NCBI RefSeq assembly: GCF_000213175.1
Contig: NW_009799103.1
Coordinates: forward strand, 2,827,256-2,891,255
Length of the DNA stretch: 64,000 nucleotides
From: Neurospora tetrasperma FGSC 2508
Taxonomy: Eukaryota > Ascomycota > Sordariomycetes > Sordariales > Sordariaceae
Direction: 5' to 3'
The notes under the pieces: generated by a model
The model's database searches: none
The model's input: only the letters and a program-made list of their open reading frames with translations
Told to the model about the DNA's origin: nothing
Made by a program: the position numbers and the translations under genes
Shown: positions 25,908-35,818 of the stretch, piece after piece
Numbering within the stretch: position 1 is the stretch's first letter
Layout of the letters: each line of letters opens with the position of its first letter

Positions 25908-27311
25908 TCATTTCGACGACGACGAGCCCACAGTTTTACCACCACCATTGGCCTTCAAAGCCTCAAGGGAGTCTCCAATTCTCCTCAACTCCCTCAACAC
26001 ATCATCCTCATGCGTCTCAAACCTCTCCATCCACAACCTCCTCAGCTCAAACACCACCTCAATCGCAATCAAGATAATAATGATCCACTCCAACCTCGTA
26101 CTGTGTTTCTCACTCGACATCTTTTCCGAAATGTCCAGCACCTCCTGTGCCACCTTTACGACCTCCTGCGCATACGTCATCTTGTCGTTCAACGTCTTGA
26201 TCCGCACCCCGACATCCAACGCTTTGCCGATCTTACTGTAATACGTCTCCAGCTTTTCCTCGCTGTCCCAGAAGATATCCGGCAGCGCGTCGGTTAGGTC
26301 GTTGTAGTGGTTCAGTTGGCTGCGGAGGTTCAGCAGTTCACCGGTCTTCTGGAGGATGAGTTCCCTGCTAAGGGGGGCCTTGAGGCCTTGCGAGAGCTGG
26401 TCGGGAATGTGCCGTGTCGATTCGAGATAGCGCGTCAGGCTAGATTCCAGCACAGCGAGTTTGGTAGAGCGCGCTAGACCCGAGGAGAAGGCGATTTTGG
26501 CAAGGGTGGTGTCCAGCCGATCACCCGCCTCAACCTCGCGGCGCGTGCCGAGGACGACCACGTCGCCGGAGACTTTACTTTGTTCCTCGGTCGGGTCGGT
26601 GGTGAACTCGAGGTCTTCCTCCTCCTTGTTTTCTACAAAAGGCGATTCGGCAGCGGGTATGAGCAAGCGTGTCGCGAGCGTGTCGACGACGTCAGGGGGA
26701 AGGGCCCAGGTTACGATGGTTCCCGAGGGAAAGACAAAGATGTCCCCGTGGTTGAGCCCGCGGGCATGGACCACTTCGTGGATGTCGAAGCCTGTGTTGT
26801 CGGGGTCGAGAGAGAAGTTGTGGCTGGTCAAAAGAGAGACGACGGCGTCCATGTCGAAGGACTCGGCGACGCAAACGGCCGAAATGGTCGAGCGGCCGTC
26901 GGGCTCGGTGGTGTGTTCGGGAGCAGTGCTGGCGGGAGTCGACTTGGCGGGGACGCCCTTTTGGGCGACGATGGCGACGCGGTGAAGGGAGTTCTTGAGT
27001 GGGAGCTTGCGCTTTTGGGCGGCGGGGGATTTCTGTTGTTGAGATGTCGTGGCATCTTCGGCGGGAGAGGGCTTCTGGGCGGTAGTGGAAGAGGGAGATG
27101 GAGAGGGTCGCGAAGGCTCGTTGCCATTTTGTGCTAGGAGACTGTTGGAGGTGAATAAAGTGCGTCGTCGTTGCTGGCTATGCGAAGTGGTGAGGTGGAA
27201 AGGTGGTTGCGGTCGGGTGGAAGTGCCAGTGGCAGTGAGGCCAGCCAGTCCTACGACGCCGGAGATGCCCCGGACGGCGGCCGGTCGTTGAATCGGCACC
27301 ATAGATCTCAT
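25908..27311 (-). CDS. mrx10: Mitochondrial DUF155/RMND1-family protein (MRX10-like)
   Basis: Single exon, 467 aa. The family (RMND1 in animals, MRX10 in yeast) sits in the mitochondrial inner membrane and is linked to organelle translation. The N-terminus is Arg/Ser-rich and acid-poor (MRSMVPIQRPAAVRG...RRRTLF), a likely presequence. The DUF155 core covers about 140-400: AVCVAESFDMDAVVSLL, HGDIFVFPSGTIVTWALP, then AKIAFSSGLARSTKLAVLESSL and LEVEAGD-type segments, ending with DALPDIFWDSEEKLETYY. One C-terminal membrane segment, EWIIIILIAIEVVFEL (about 407-423), precedes a 44-residue tail, the typical topology. It is divergent from TIP20 with only 470 bp between start codons. Confidence 0.92.
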   Translation of the reverse strand: MRSMVPIQRPAAVRGISGVVGLAGLTATGTSTRPQPPFHLTTSHSQQRRRTLFTSNSLLAQNGNEPSRPSPSPSSTTAQKPSPAEDATTSQQQKSPAAQKRKLPLKNSLHRVAIVAQKGVPAKSTPASTAPEHTTEPDGRSTISAVCVAESFDMDAVVSLLTSHNFSLDPDNTGFDIHEVVHARGLNHGDIFVFPSGTIVTWALPPDVVDTLATRLLIPAAESPFVENKEEEDLEFTTDPTEEQSKVSGDVVVLGTRREVEAGDRLDTTLAKIAFSSGLARSTKLAVLESSLTRYLESTRHIPDQLSQGLKAPLSRELILQKTGELLNLRSQLNHYNDLTDALPDIFWDSEEKLETYYSKIGKALDVGVRIKTLNDKMTYAQEVVKVAQEVLDISEKMSSEKHSTRLEWIIIILIAIEVVFELRRLWMERFETHEDDVLRELRRIGDSLEALKANGGGKTVGSSSSK

Positions 27312-27781
27312 GATGACGGAGCCATTGACTGTGTGTCGTGGCTAGTGTGGGGTGGTGGTGGTTGTTGACAGATCGGCGAGCGGCAGGAGAAAAGACTGGA
27401 CTCGATGGAGAAAAGATGTCGATGGTGTCACGGTTCGTTCAATTTACTCCGATCATCTGTTTACTCGCGGTTCGGCTTCTCGGGTGCAAACTAATTTTTG
27501 GTAGGGGTACCGCTATGCAGTGTTCTCAGACGCTACGTCACTTTAGCGATAAGGAGCTTATCAGAGCAGCGCCAGGGGTAGGTACTATACTGCATCCACT
27601 GGAGCTTCAGTCCCCCCAAATCATCCAATTCCGTACTGTGTCATGTTTGTAACTGTAAACTGAGTGCGACATACAACATTCCGTCTTCTTTCAAGTCAAC
27701 AAGGCACCCGACGCGGGCTCAAAGATCACCGGCATAGAAACAACAGCTTCTACAGCCGCGCATAGCGTCCAGACACCTACC
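27312..27781. promoter_or_regulatory. Compact bidirectional promoter region, MRX10 / TIP20
   Basis: 470 bp separates the two diverging start codons and must hold both promoters and leaders. No specific factor site is identified. Confidence 0.5.
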
Positions 27782-30235
27782 ATGGAGTTCGACATCCGAG
27801 TCGAGGATTACCTCGACGACAAGCTCCAATCGACGACCGACTTCGACCATCTAGACACGTTGCTCAACAGCGTCGAACACCAGCGCAGCCAGCTCCAGTC
27901 GCAACTCGACAATGCCACCAAAGAGCTCGAGGAGGCCCGCCGCTCTTCTGCGGAACGCCAGGCCGCCCTTGCCGCCCAAATCGACGAGTTCCAGAAACTG
28001 CAGCAGAGCATCGACGTCCGCCTCAAGATCGTTGCCGCCTCCGACGCCCCTGATGAGGCCATTCGCCGTTTGGAGCAGCCCATGAAGCAGCTTCACAAGG
28101 TCGACCTCGCCCACCGATATCTGCTCCTTCTCCAGCATGTCCAGGAACTGCGCAATGCCGCCCGCGCCCACCTACCGCAGAGCCCCAAGGCCGCGCTCGA
28201 GCCCTACACCGAATTGAAGCAGCTGTCTTTGCGCCTGAGGGAACTCCAGGGTGCTGCCGATGGTGCCGCCGTTCATCTTGTTGCTCATGTTGAGTCTGTT
28301 GCCGAGGCACTATGGGATGAGATGAAGAAAACAATGTGGAGCGAGCTGGAGGTCTTGTTGAAAAAGCGCGGGTGGCCCAATGTCGATCCAGAGTCGGAAG
28401 TGGACGACGAATGGATTCAATGTTTCGAGAAGCTGGTCGACCTCCAGGTCCCCGAGGTCCTATACTCGCCCACGCTGGTGACGCTTCTTCCCATGGATGT
28501 CATGGCGCAGATCTTCGTCAAGGAGTTCCGGTTCCACTTCCTCAGCGACAAGCCGACCAGCAACCCCCAGGGCATCAACGCACATTGCTTCCCCTGGTTC
28601 CTGTCCTTGCTCGACAAGTGGGAGATCTTCTTTAGGGAGAACTTTGCCCCCGTCTTGGCGGCCAAGTTTGGCCAGACCGAGGTTTCGAACAAAATGGTTT
28701 ACATGGATCCCGGGTGCGCTTTCATCGCCTCAATGCTACCGGTCATGCGCGAGAAGGTCAATGTGACCATGGAAGAGGCCGTCAAGGATCCTTCTTTCTT
28801 GAGCAGTCTTCTCGGACAGCTGATGACCTTTGACGATAACATCCGATCTGGGTACAGCTACGACGGAGGCGATGCCGAAAACGGGTGGGAGGGATTGACG
28901 GGTGAAGTTCTGAATACGCACTTTAGGACATGGCTCGAGGCAGAGAAGAAATTCGCTCTGGAAAGGTTCAACGGAATTATGACATCTAGTGACGCTCGGA
29001 AAATTGACTACGACTTTGCGGTCGCCGGGAAAACAAAACCCACCTTCGCAGCTGTCCGTGTTGCTGACTTGCTGCGGTCGGTTACAACGCAGTATGAGAG
29101 GCTCAGACGCTTTTCCCACAAACTTCGCTTCCTGATAGATATTCAGCTGGCCATTTTGGACGATTATCATGATCATCTCAAGGGCACACTTGAAGCTTAC
29201 CAAACGATGACTTCCACGGTTGGTAGAGCCTTTGTTGGTGTTACCAAAGAACAGTTGGCAGCTTTGGAGGGTACAGGGGCGCTTGAGACCCTGTGTAAGG
29301 TGTATGGAAGCGCCGATCACATCATTAATGCCTTGCATGATTGGAGCAACGAAGAGGTAAGAGAGATCTGTTTTCGAAAGTCGCAATGTAACGATGCTAA
29401 CATGCAACAGTTCTTTGTAACACTATGGGAGCAGCTCCAGACTCGAGCCAAGGCCAACGAGGATCAGAGTAATCTTGCTGGTGGCATGAGCTATGATCAT
29501 GTCAAGGATCGCATTTCTTCGGTAGTCGGCACCGAGGATGACACTGGCGTTCTCTTCGATGAGACCATCTCGGCATATACCATGAGGAGGAAGCGCGCTC
29601 AAGAGTTCCTCACCCAGGTCCTCATCCAGAACCAGAAAAAGGCATTTGCCGCCTATCTTAAACGTCCTCAGTGGAGTACCATCTCGGATGAGCCTACCTC
29701 TGGCGAGGCATACTATCAGTTGGCTCCTACAGCTGAGCTGGGCGAACCTCTCGCAGTGAGTATTCATTTAAATCAAGGCTATAACCACTCGCTAACAGAA
29801 ACTCAGGTACTAAAACGCGACCTCGACTTCCTCTCCCACGCCCTTGGCACAGCCGTCTTCAGGCGCATCTGGCGTGAAGCCCTCGAGGAGCTCAACAACA
29901 TGCTGTGGTCCGACGTGCTCATGGCCAACAAATTTGCCGCGTCTGGCGCCGCCCAATTCAGGCGTGACGTTGATGCCATTTCCTCCGTCGTCGAGCGGTA
30001 CATCCCTGATGGGTCCATTGCTCTCGAAAGCATCAAGGAGGCGCTTCACCTTCTGAACTTGCCTGTTGAGGCGCCCGAAGAAAACAGCAACACCATGACG
30101 CTCAAGAACGCGGTGGATAGGGTCTTCACTGATAACACGGAGGCGAAAAAGGTGCTGGAGGAGTTGGAGATTGAGAGTCTAAGCCCGCCGCATGCTAGAC
30201 AGATTCTGCAGAGGAGGGTGGAGAATGCTGAGTGA
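27782..30235 (+). CDS. tip20: RINT1/TIP20 family tethering protein (Dsl1 complex)
   Basis: Subunit of the ER Dsl1/NRZ tether that receives Golgi-derived COPI vesicles. Proposed exons are 27782..29356, 29411..29755 and 29807..30235, giving 782 aa. Intron 1 (54 bp) has GTAAGA, GCTAAC and ACAG; intron 2 (51 bp) has GTGAGT, GCTAAC and CTCAG. Both are multiples of three and free of stops, so the region also reads as one 817-aa frame. The spliced form restores HDWSNEE|FFVTLWEQL and LGEPLA|VLKRDLDFL, which read more like the family. An N-terminal coiled coil (about 22-80) precedes the TIP20 domain (about 200-770), with KEFRFHFLSDKPT, INAHCFPWFLSLLDKWE and a C-terminal VFRRIWREALEELNNMLW. The start sits in CTACCATGG. 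Confidence 0.93.
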   Translation: MEFDIRVEDYLDDKLQSTTDFDHLDTLLNSVEHQRSQLQSQLDNATKELEEARRSSAERQAALAAQIDEFQKLQQSIDVRLKIVAASDAPDEAIRRLEQPMKQLHKVDLAHRYLLLLQHVQELRNAARAHLPQSPKAALEPYTELKQLSLRLRELQGAADGAAVHLVAHVESVAEALWDEMKKTMWSELEVLLKKRGWPNVDPESEVDDEWIQCFEKLVDLQVPEVLYSPTLVTLLPMDVMAQIFVKEFRFHFLSDKPTSNPQGINAHCFPWFLSLLDKWEIFFRENFAPVLAAKFGQTEVSNKMVYMDPGCAFIASMLPVMREKVNVTMEEAVKDPSFLSSLLGQLMTFDDNIRSGYSYDGGDAENGWEGLTGEVLNTHFRTWLEAEKKFALERFNGIMTSSDARKIDYDFAVAGKTKPTFAAVRVADLLRSVTTQYERLRRFSHKLRFLIDIQLAILDDYHDHLKGTLEAYQTMTSTVGRAFVGVTKEQLAALEGTGALETLCKVYGSADHIINALHDWSNEEVREICFRKSQCNDANMQQFFVTLWEQLQTRAKANEDQSNLAGGMSYDHVKDRISSVVGTEDDTGVLFDETISAYTMRRKRAQEFLTQVLIQNQKKAFAAYLKRPQWSTISDEPTSGEAYYQLAPTAELGEPLAVSIHLNQGYNHSLTETQVLKRDLDFLSHALGTAVFRRIWREALEELNNMLWSDVLMANKFAASGAAQFRRDVDAISSVVERYIPDGSIALESIKEALHLLNLPVEAPEENSNTMTLKNAVDRVFTDNTEAKKVLEELEIESLSPPHARQILQRRVENAE

Positions 30236-30987
30236 GGGGGATGTATTGTGATACCCAGACTGTGTAAGCATTGTAGTGCTACTTTGGAAATAATCTACAT
30301 CGTCGATGTCTATGGCTTCGATCGTTGCCAACGGTATTCACTATGAACAATGTAGCATAACTGCCTCTGTACAAGAATATATCGGCTAAATTCGTACGGC
30401 GATGAACAGTTGAAGTCCACCGGGTCTCGACCCGTGTGTGATTCCCAAGCACGCCATCGACCGGGGCGCTTGCATTCGGCCCCACTCCGCCTTCGGGGCC
30501 CCGTATGCGGAGTAGCCTTTGATAAGCATATGCTCCATTGTTAGGGCGGACTTTAACACGGGGTACACGCATAAGCCGGGGCCCGAACATCGGCCCGTAC
30601 ACTACTATACATCCTCTACGGGAGGTATTGACGTCTTTGTCCATATTGTGACCTACTGTGTACGTGCAACACCATTCCATCTCGTGAGTCTCATCTCATC
30701 TTCAGAAACACACACAGACGTATGAACCAGATTGTCGGGTCACTGTCACCGTTTCTGGACTCGAGGTCCCTTCCCTGTCGTAGATTCGGCTCTCATTGAT
30801 AAGATAAAAAGTCAACACTAGTTTAGTCACAGACCGAGGTCTTCCTTCTTTCAAGTCTCTTTCATCTCTCTCTCTCATCGTCGACTCACTTGGAGGCGGG
30901 TCAGATATCGGCAACGACACCATAAAAAAGCAGCCATCACAGTTTCTCAACAAAACCAAAAAAAGAAGTAATCAAGATAGAGAAACA
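30236..30987. other. Intergenic region TIP20 / mitochondrial carrier
   Basis: About 750 bp. It holds two inverted repeats (30421-30434 and 30484-30513) and a CTCTCTCTC tract near 30863 in the probable carrier leader. No gene is seen. Confidence 0.5.
30484..30513. repeat. Inverted repeat (7-bp perfect arms)
   Basis: ACTCCGC at 30484-30490 pairs with GCGGAGT at 30507-30513, and the loop contains the palindrome GGGGCCCC. A second small hairpin, CGGGTCTCGACCCG, lies at 30421-30434. Function unknown. Confidence 0.6.
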
Positions 30988-32034
30988 ATGGCTGCCTCCG
31001 CTGCCGATGTCGACTCCCACGACGGCCAGAACGCCGGTCTCCAAACGGCCAAGGATCTCTTCTCCGGCGCCGTTGGTGGTATTGCCCAAGTGTTGATTGG
31101 TGAGTTTCGCCCAAAAAATCTCTTATGATGGATAAAGACAAATCATTATTTATTTTCCCCCCGAATTGTCAAACTCAAACTAACCAAATTCCTTTTCCTT
31201 CCGGCAGGCCAACCCTTCGACATAGTCAAAGTCCGCCTCCAAACATCCACCCAATACTCCTCCGCCCTCACCGCCGCCGCCTCCATCTACAAGCACGAAG
31301 GCGCGCTCGCCTTCTACAAAGGCACCCTGACCCCGCTCTTGGGCATCGGCGCCTGCGTCTCCATCCAATTCGGCGCCTTCCACTCGGCCCGCCGCTTCCT
31401 CGAGCAACGCCGCGCCTCTACCGACAAGTCCTTCATCCCGGGCGTCTCCAACCTCGGGTACGGCGAGTACTACGCCGCCGGCGCCTTTGCGGGCGTCGCC
31501 AACTCGGTCATCTCGGGCCCTATTGAGCACGTGCGCATCCGCTTGCAAGCCCAGCCGCACGGCGCCGGCAGGTTGTATTCCGGCCCGTGGGACTGCGTGC
31601 GCAAGCTCAGCCAGCAGGCGGGCGGCGTGCTGCCGGGGTTGTACAGGGGCGAGGTGGTGACGGTGTTGCGCGAGGCGCAAGCGTACGGCCTGTGGTTTTT
31701 GGCGTTTGAGTGGTTGATGAATGCGGATGCGGCCAGAAACAAGATTGACCGCAAGGAGATCCCTAGCTACAAGATTGCTTTGTACGGTGGACTGGCGGGT
31801 GAGGCGCTTTGGTTGGGCAGTTACCCGTTGGATGTGGTCAAGAGTAAGATGCAGACGGATGGGTTTGGGGCAGGGCAAAAGTATAAGAGCATGAGGGATT
31901 GCTTTGCGCAGACGTTCAGGGCTGAGGGCATGAGAGGATTCTGGAAGGGTATTGGGCCGACGTTGTTGAGGGCCATGCCGGTTAGTGCGGGAACGTTTGC
32001 GGTGGTGGAGATGACCATGAGGGCTATTAATTAG
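30988..32034 (+). CDS. Mitochondrial carrier (SLC25), YMC1/YMC2-like
   Basis: Inner-membrane metabolite carrier. Two exons, 30988..31099 and 31208..32034 (intron 108 bp, GTGAGT...GGCAG), 312 aa, the normal size for the superfamily. Three repeats carry the signature Px(D/E)xx(K/R): PFDIVKVRLQ, PIEHVRIRLQ and PLDVVKSKMQ. The pattern GGIAQVLIGQPFD, FYKGTLTPLLGIGACVSIQFG and SGPIEHVRIRLQAQ is specific to the YMC1/YMC2 group, which in yeast is linked to glycine/amino-acid and oleate metabolism; the exact substrate is not settled by sequence. The intron falls in the first signature motif. The gene converges with COG3. Confidence 0.93.
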
Positions 32035-32469
32035 AAGGATTCGGTTGACTGGGGAAGGGGGGTTAGGTATATCAGAGAGCAGAAGAAAAAGGGAATAGGC
32101 TCACTCCACTTGAGCGTTGTGGATGGGGACTGTGAGTTGGTCATGAGCAAGGAAAGGAAAACGGGATTCCATGGATCATAAGGATATACGGACAGATGGG
32201 AAATGGGCTCTTCAACGAGCAGCATGTTGCAATTACAGAACTTCTGGGGGGATATTTGGGTTTCAAAAAGCATACGGACCGCATTTAACAGCGAGAGTTG
32301 TTTGGTTTCTTCAGTATAGGGACGAAGGCAATGGTGGTAAGTAATCAAAATGTGTTTGACTTATCAAACTCGATATTAATGTTTTCCAGCTTTGCTCAGA
32401 GCCTACAAACCAAGTCCAACAGGGTCGATCAAGAAATATGCCACCTAGAGAACTGCGCTGCTTCATGCA
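32035..32469. other. Convergent 3' spacer, carrier / COG3
   Basis: 435 bp between the stop codons of two converging genes. Only 3' UTR sequence is expected, and nothing else is seen. Confidence 0.6.
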
Positions 32470-35092
32470 TTACATCCTCCGACTGCTCCCCTTACTAGCC
32501 CTACTGCCACCCGTATAGACACTTCCCTTGTCCTTACCAGTGCCGGACTTGGCACCACCAGTCAACTGCGCCTGAGCATCAAGCTGGATCGCCTCCTTCA
32601 ACTTCTCCACCACCTCCGGCTGCGCAGCAAACGCCCCCTCCAGAATCTCATCCAGCTCCTTCTCCAACTGAGTCGAGTTCTTCCCGCCCACCGACGCCTT
32701 CACCTTCACTTCATTAAAGATGGCCGCCCACCTTCTGGTAAACGCATAAATGCTCTGGCGCAACAACTCATCCAACTGCTCTCCCGCGTCCTGTGACTCC
32801 GCCGCACCCGCTGTAGTCGTTGTCGTCAGGCCTGAACTCGAACCCGTAATGCTACCAGCTGCGCGCGAAAGGAGGGACGAGCCGGGAATGTAAGAACTAA
32901 AAGTGGACACGGAGCTGGAGACCAGTCCGAAGAGGTTACCGGCGGTCGGGAGGTTCTCCCAGATCTGGCCGAGGTGCTGGATGCTGCTGCCTAGACCTGT
33001 GGCTTGGCCGGTGCCGGTGCCGTTGCGCACGTCTCCGATCTCAAGGGTGAGGAGCTCGTTCTTAAGGATGAGGAGGTTCTTGATCATGAAGAGGTCCGGA
33101 TCTGTACCGTTTTTGGCGGCTTTGATGCGCACTTCAGCGCGCTGAAGGGCGGCGATGGTCTCGCGGACGAGTCTGAAGATTACTCGGCTGCTACGTTGCT
33201 GGAATAGGCGAGAAAGTCCATGTTAGCTGGGTGATTTCGGGATGTGAAGTAGGAAGAGATGAGAGATCACTTACACATCGCTCCTTTGGCATGGATTGGT
33301 CGAACAAGACAAGCAGCTCGATTGCTCGCTTAACCACCGGGAAAGCCGTTGATGATCCGCCATCGGCGGCAGTGGTTGCTCCAAGCTTCAGAGCCTCTGG
33401 GGGAACGACGGCTTTGGTAATGGATTTGGTGATTTCTGCGTCGAAGAAGCCATCGGTAAATGTCCAGAGATGCTCGGCCAACAGCCTTGAGGTAAGTTCC
33501 CTGCAGTGCGCAACAAAAGGGGTTTCGTCCTCATCATAGTCCACGAGCAAATATTCGTTCGTAACCCATCCAACAAGGTTGCAGATGGTTTGCAAATCAC
33601 ATGCCTGTAGCTTTGACTGGAGGTTGGTGGCAATGGGCGAAATATTTGTCCCTGTGACGAGTGACCGCTGATGCGAGTTGAGGGCAGCGAACGCCGACTT
33701 GGGGTTGGGTGAGTATGGTGCTTCTATAGAGAAGATTTTACGGAAAAGCGTGGCCTCGCTGAAGGACCGTTCAAAGCACTGCTTCACGTAGTTCCTTGCC
33801 GCCGTGTCTATTGATGATTCTTTGCACTCGAGATGGAATGTCGCAAGATCATGCTGGGTCAGAGGCTTGAGGTCGCGGTCTCTCACCGCGAAATAGGCGT
33901 GGAAGAGATTGTTGGCTGTGTTGGCAAAGATATCCGCGTTTGGCCCAGTCCTGGGCTGGCCATTTTGGTCATATGCTCCCAGTATCACTCGCTGGATGTT
34001 GGGTATGAGCGAATAGGAGTTCATTAGGATCTCCTCAAACCGACCATAAGCCAAGGCATGTCGTGCGGATTCTGACTGGGTGTTGGTGATTTGACGAGCA
34101 AGTTCCCCAGACACCTGATCCAGGCGGTTCGTAAAGCCGACCTCGAGAAGGTGTAGGGCCTTGGTTAGAAGCGCCTGATATCTAGCCTGGTATGTATCGG
34201 CGTCCCGATATTGAGGATGCTGGATCATGAACTCGATACAAGAGTCCAGGTTGGCCAGGATATCGCCAAACGCGTCGTCGTCCACAAGGCGGCCCGCACC
34301 CAGGGCATTGAGGCGCCGGCTGACACTGTCGAGATAGGCGTAGTAATGCAGATCAGTCCCGACCTCGTCGGCGAGAGTTTGAAGACGCTTCTGCTCCTCC
34401 AGCAAGTCGTCGCACTGTGCCTTGAAGGATGTCGTCTGCTCCTCAACGGCTCGGAAAGACTGGCACAAAGTCTCGAGGGTTTTGAGCGCGCTGTTGGCGT
34501 CGTCGATCAGGGTTCCCAGATGCCGTTCCGTCAAGGCGAGTTGGTCATGGTACAGGAGATATTCTTGCTGGCTAGCCTGTAGCAGCTCCTGGTCCAGAGC
34601 ATCGTCGTAGGGGTCTTCTTCCACAGGTAGCGTCGATGCCACGCTCGCGGGAACCATCAAGGCATCCCAGAGGTTGTGGTTGTTTCGCCGCCCATTGGTC
34701 TTCTTCTTGTTCTTCTTCGTCCTGGGTCCTCCATGGCCGCCAGCGAGATGCGCAGTCGCAATGTCGTAGAAGTCGGAATAGGATTTCGCCCGTCGAAGAA
34801 CGGTAGCCTCGGGGGGCGCATTGACGTCTTCCTGGTCTTCGAAAAGCGCTGGGAGTGGCTCTTCGGGGATGTTGTTGTCGGTGGTCTCCTATCGAGTGGT
34901 GATGCCAATGGTTGGGTTAGCGACTACTGACTGTTGGGGCATTTGTAAACAAGGGGAAGGTGAATGAATGCAAGACAAACAAACCTCTGGCTGCTGCAGC
35001 AGAGAGTTGGCTCGACGGTGGCGCGTCTTTGCGCCGGATGGTCTGCTCTGCTGCACCTCGGAGGTAAAGCTATACCAGTGCTCGTCGTACAT
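32470..35092 (-). CDS. cog3: Conserved oligomeric Golgi complex subunit 3 (COG3/SEC34)
   Basis: Lobe A subunit of the COG tether for intra-Golgi retrograde vesicles. Three exons: complement(34985..35092), complement(33275..34888) and complement(32470..33198), 816 aa. Introns are 96 bp (GTTTGT...GATAG) and 76 bp (GTAAGT, GCTAAC, TCCAG). Exon 1 supplies MYDEHWYSFTSEVQQ and runs into an acidic stretch and a Lys-rich patch (TKKNKKKTNGRR). The Sec34 domain begins near DQLALTERHLGTLIDDAN, with SVSRRLNALGAGRLVDDDAF, then YGRFEEILMNSYSLIPNIQRV. The C-terminal exon gives RVIFRLVRETIAALQRAEVR and a long Gly/Ser/Thr-rich insert near 660-690. The tail is basic and Gly/Ser-rich. The Met at 34657 is internal and should not be taken as the start. 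Confidence 0.93.
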
Positions 35093-35818
35093 GTTTTTGG
35101 AATTAGGATTAATGGACAAATTGCCCAGTGGTGATAGCTTCAGGTTGTACTGCCCATCGCGTGTGTTGATTTCCCCCCCTGCCTGTTTCCCTATCCCGTC
35201 ATTCAAGGTAGGTACGTAGGTACCTTCCTCCCACTGCAACAGTGCAATGAGCTGTCCACTTTTGGGGATCACTGCAGCGATGGAGACATGGACAGTAAGT
35301 TCTGTATTATAGGCACAGTGCCCACCTAATCCGACGCTCAGTGAGAGAATTGAGCAAAGTGCACAGACCTCATCCTGAAAGCAACGATGGAGAACGTGAA
35401 GCTCCAAAGCTTCCATGGGGTCCAGTGGCCCCTCTCTCACGGGCGGGAGCTAACTGTTAATTGTTGCAGTGCTGGGGGCAGCTGTCGATCCGAGCTGAAG
35501 CTTAGCTGGACCTCCTCCCCGGATTCTCGCTTCATTTCTAGTCTAGTGACCTCACTATTACTTTTTGCATCTCATCGTGAAACTTGTGCTTTGGTGTTCT
35601 GTCCTCGGATCTTACTGCTTTTTATATCTGTAGCTGCGTGTGTGACAATCTATCCGAACAAATCACTAGGCCGCCAAAGCATGAAGAGTTGATCGCTTCT
35701 GATAGAGAACGAACTGCCGCCACTATCAAGTACGGTATAAATTCCAAGTGGATGCCGCCCCATTATCAGTTCCCTTCTCACAAACTAACCTGAACTATAT
35801 CAAGCACCAGCCACCACC
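35093..35818. promoter_or_regulatory. Bidirectional promoter region, COG3 / FMP25
   Basis: 726 bp between diverging start codons. Reading frames of 100-180 codons cross it but look non-coding. No specific factor site is identified. Confidence 0.5.

Noticed and set aside
30400-30480. tRNA-like hairpin with an arm resembling a T-loop
   Set aside because: The loop is one base short and the anticodon and acceptor stems do not pair on either strand.
34657-34660. Internal Met/TTG as COG3 start
   Set aside because: An upstream spliced exon and about 77 in-frame residues precede it and read as protein (RRAKSYSDFYDIATAHL).
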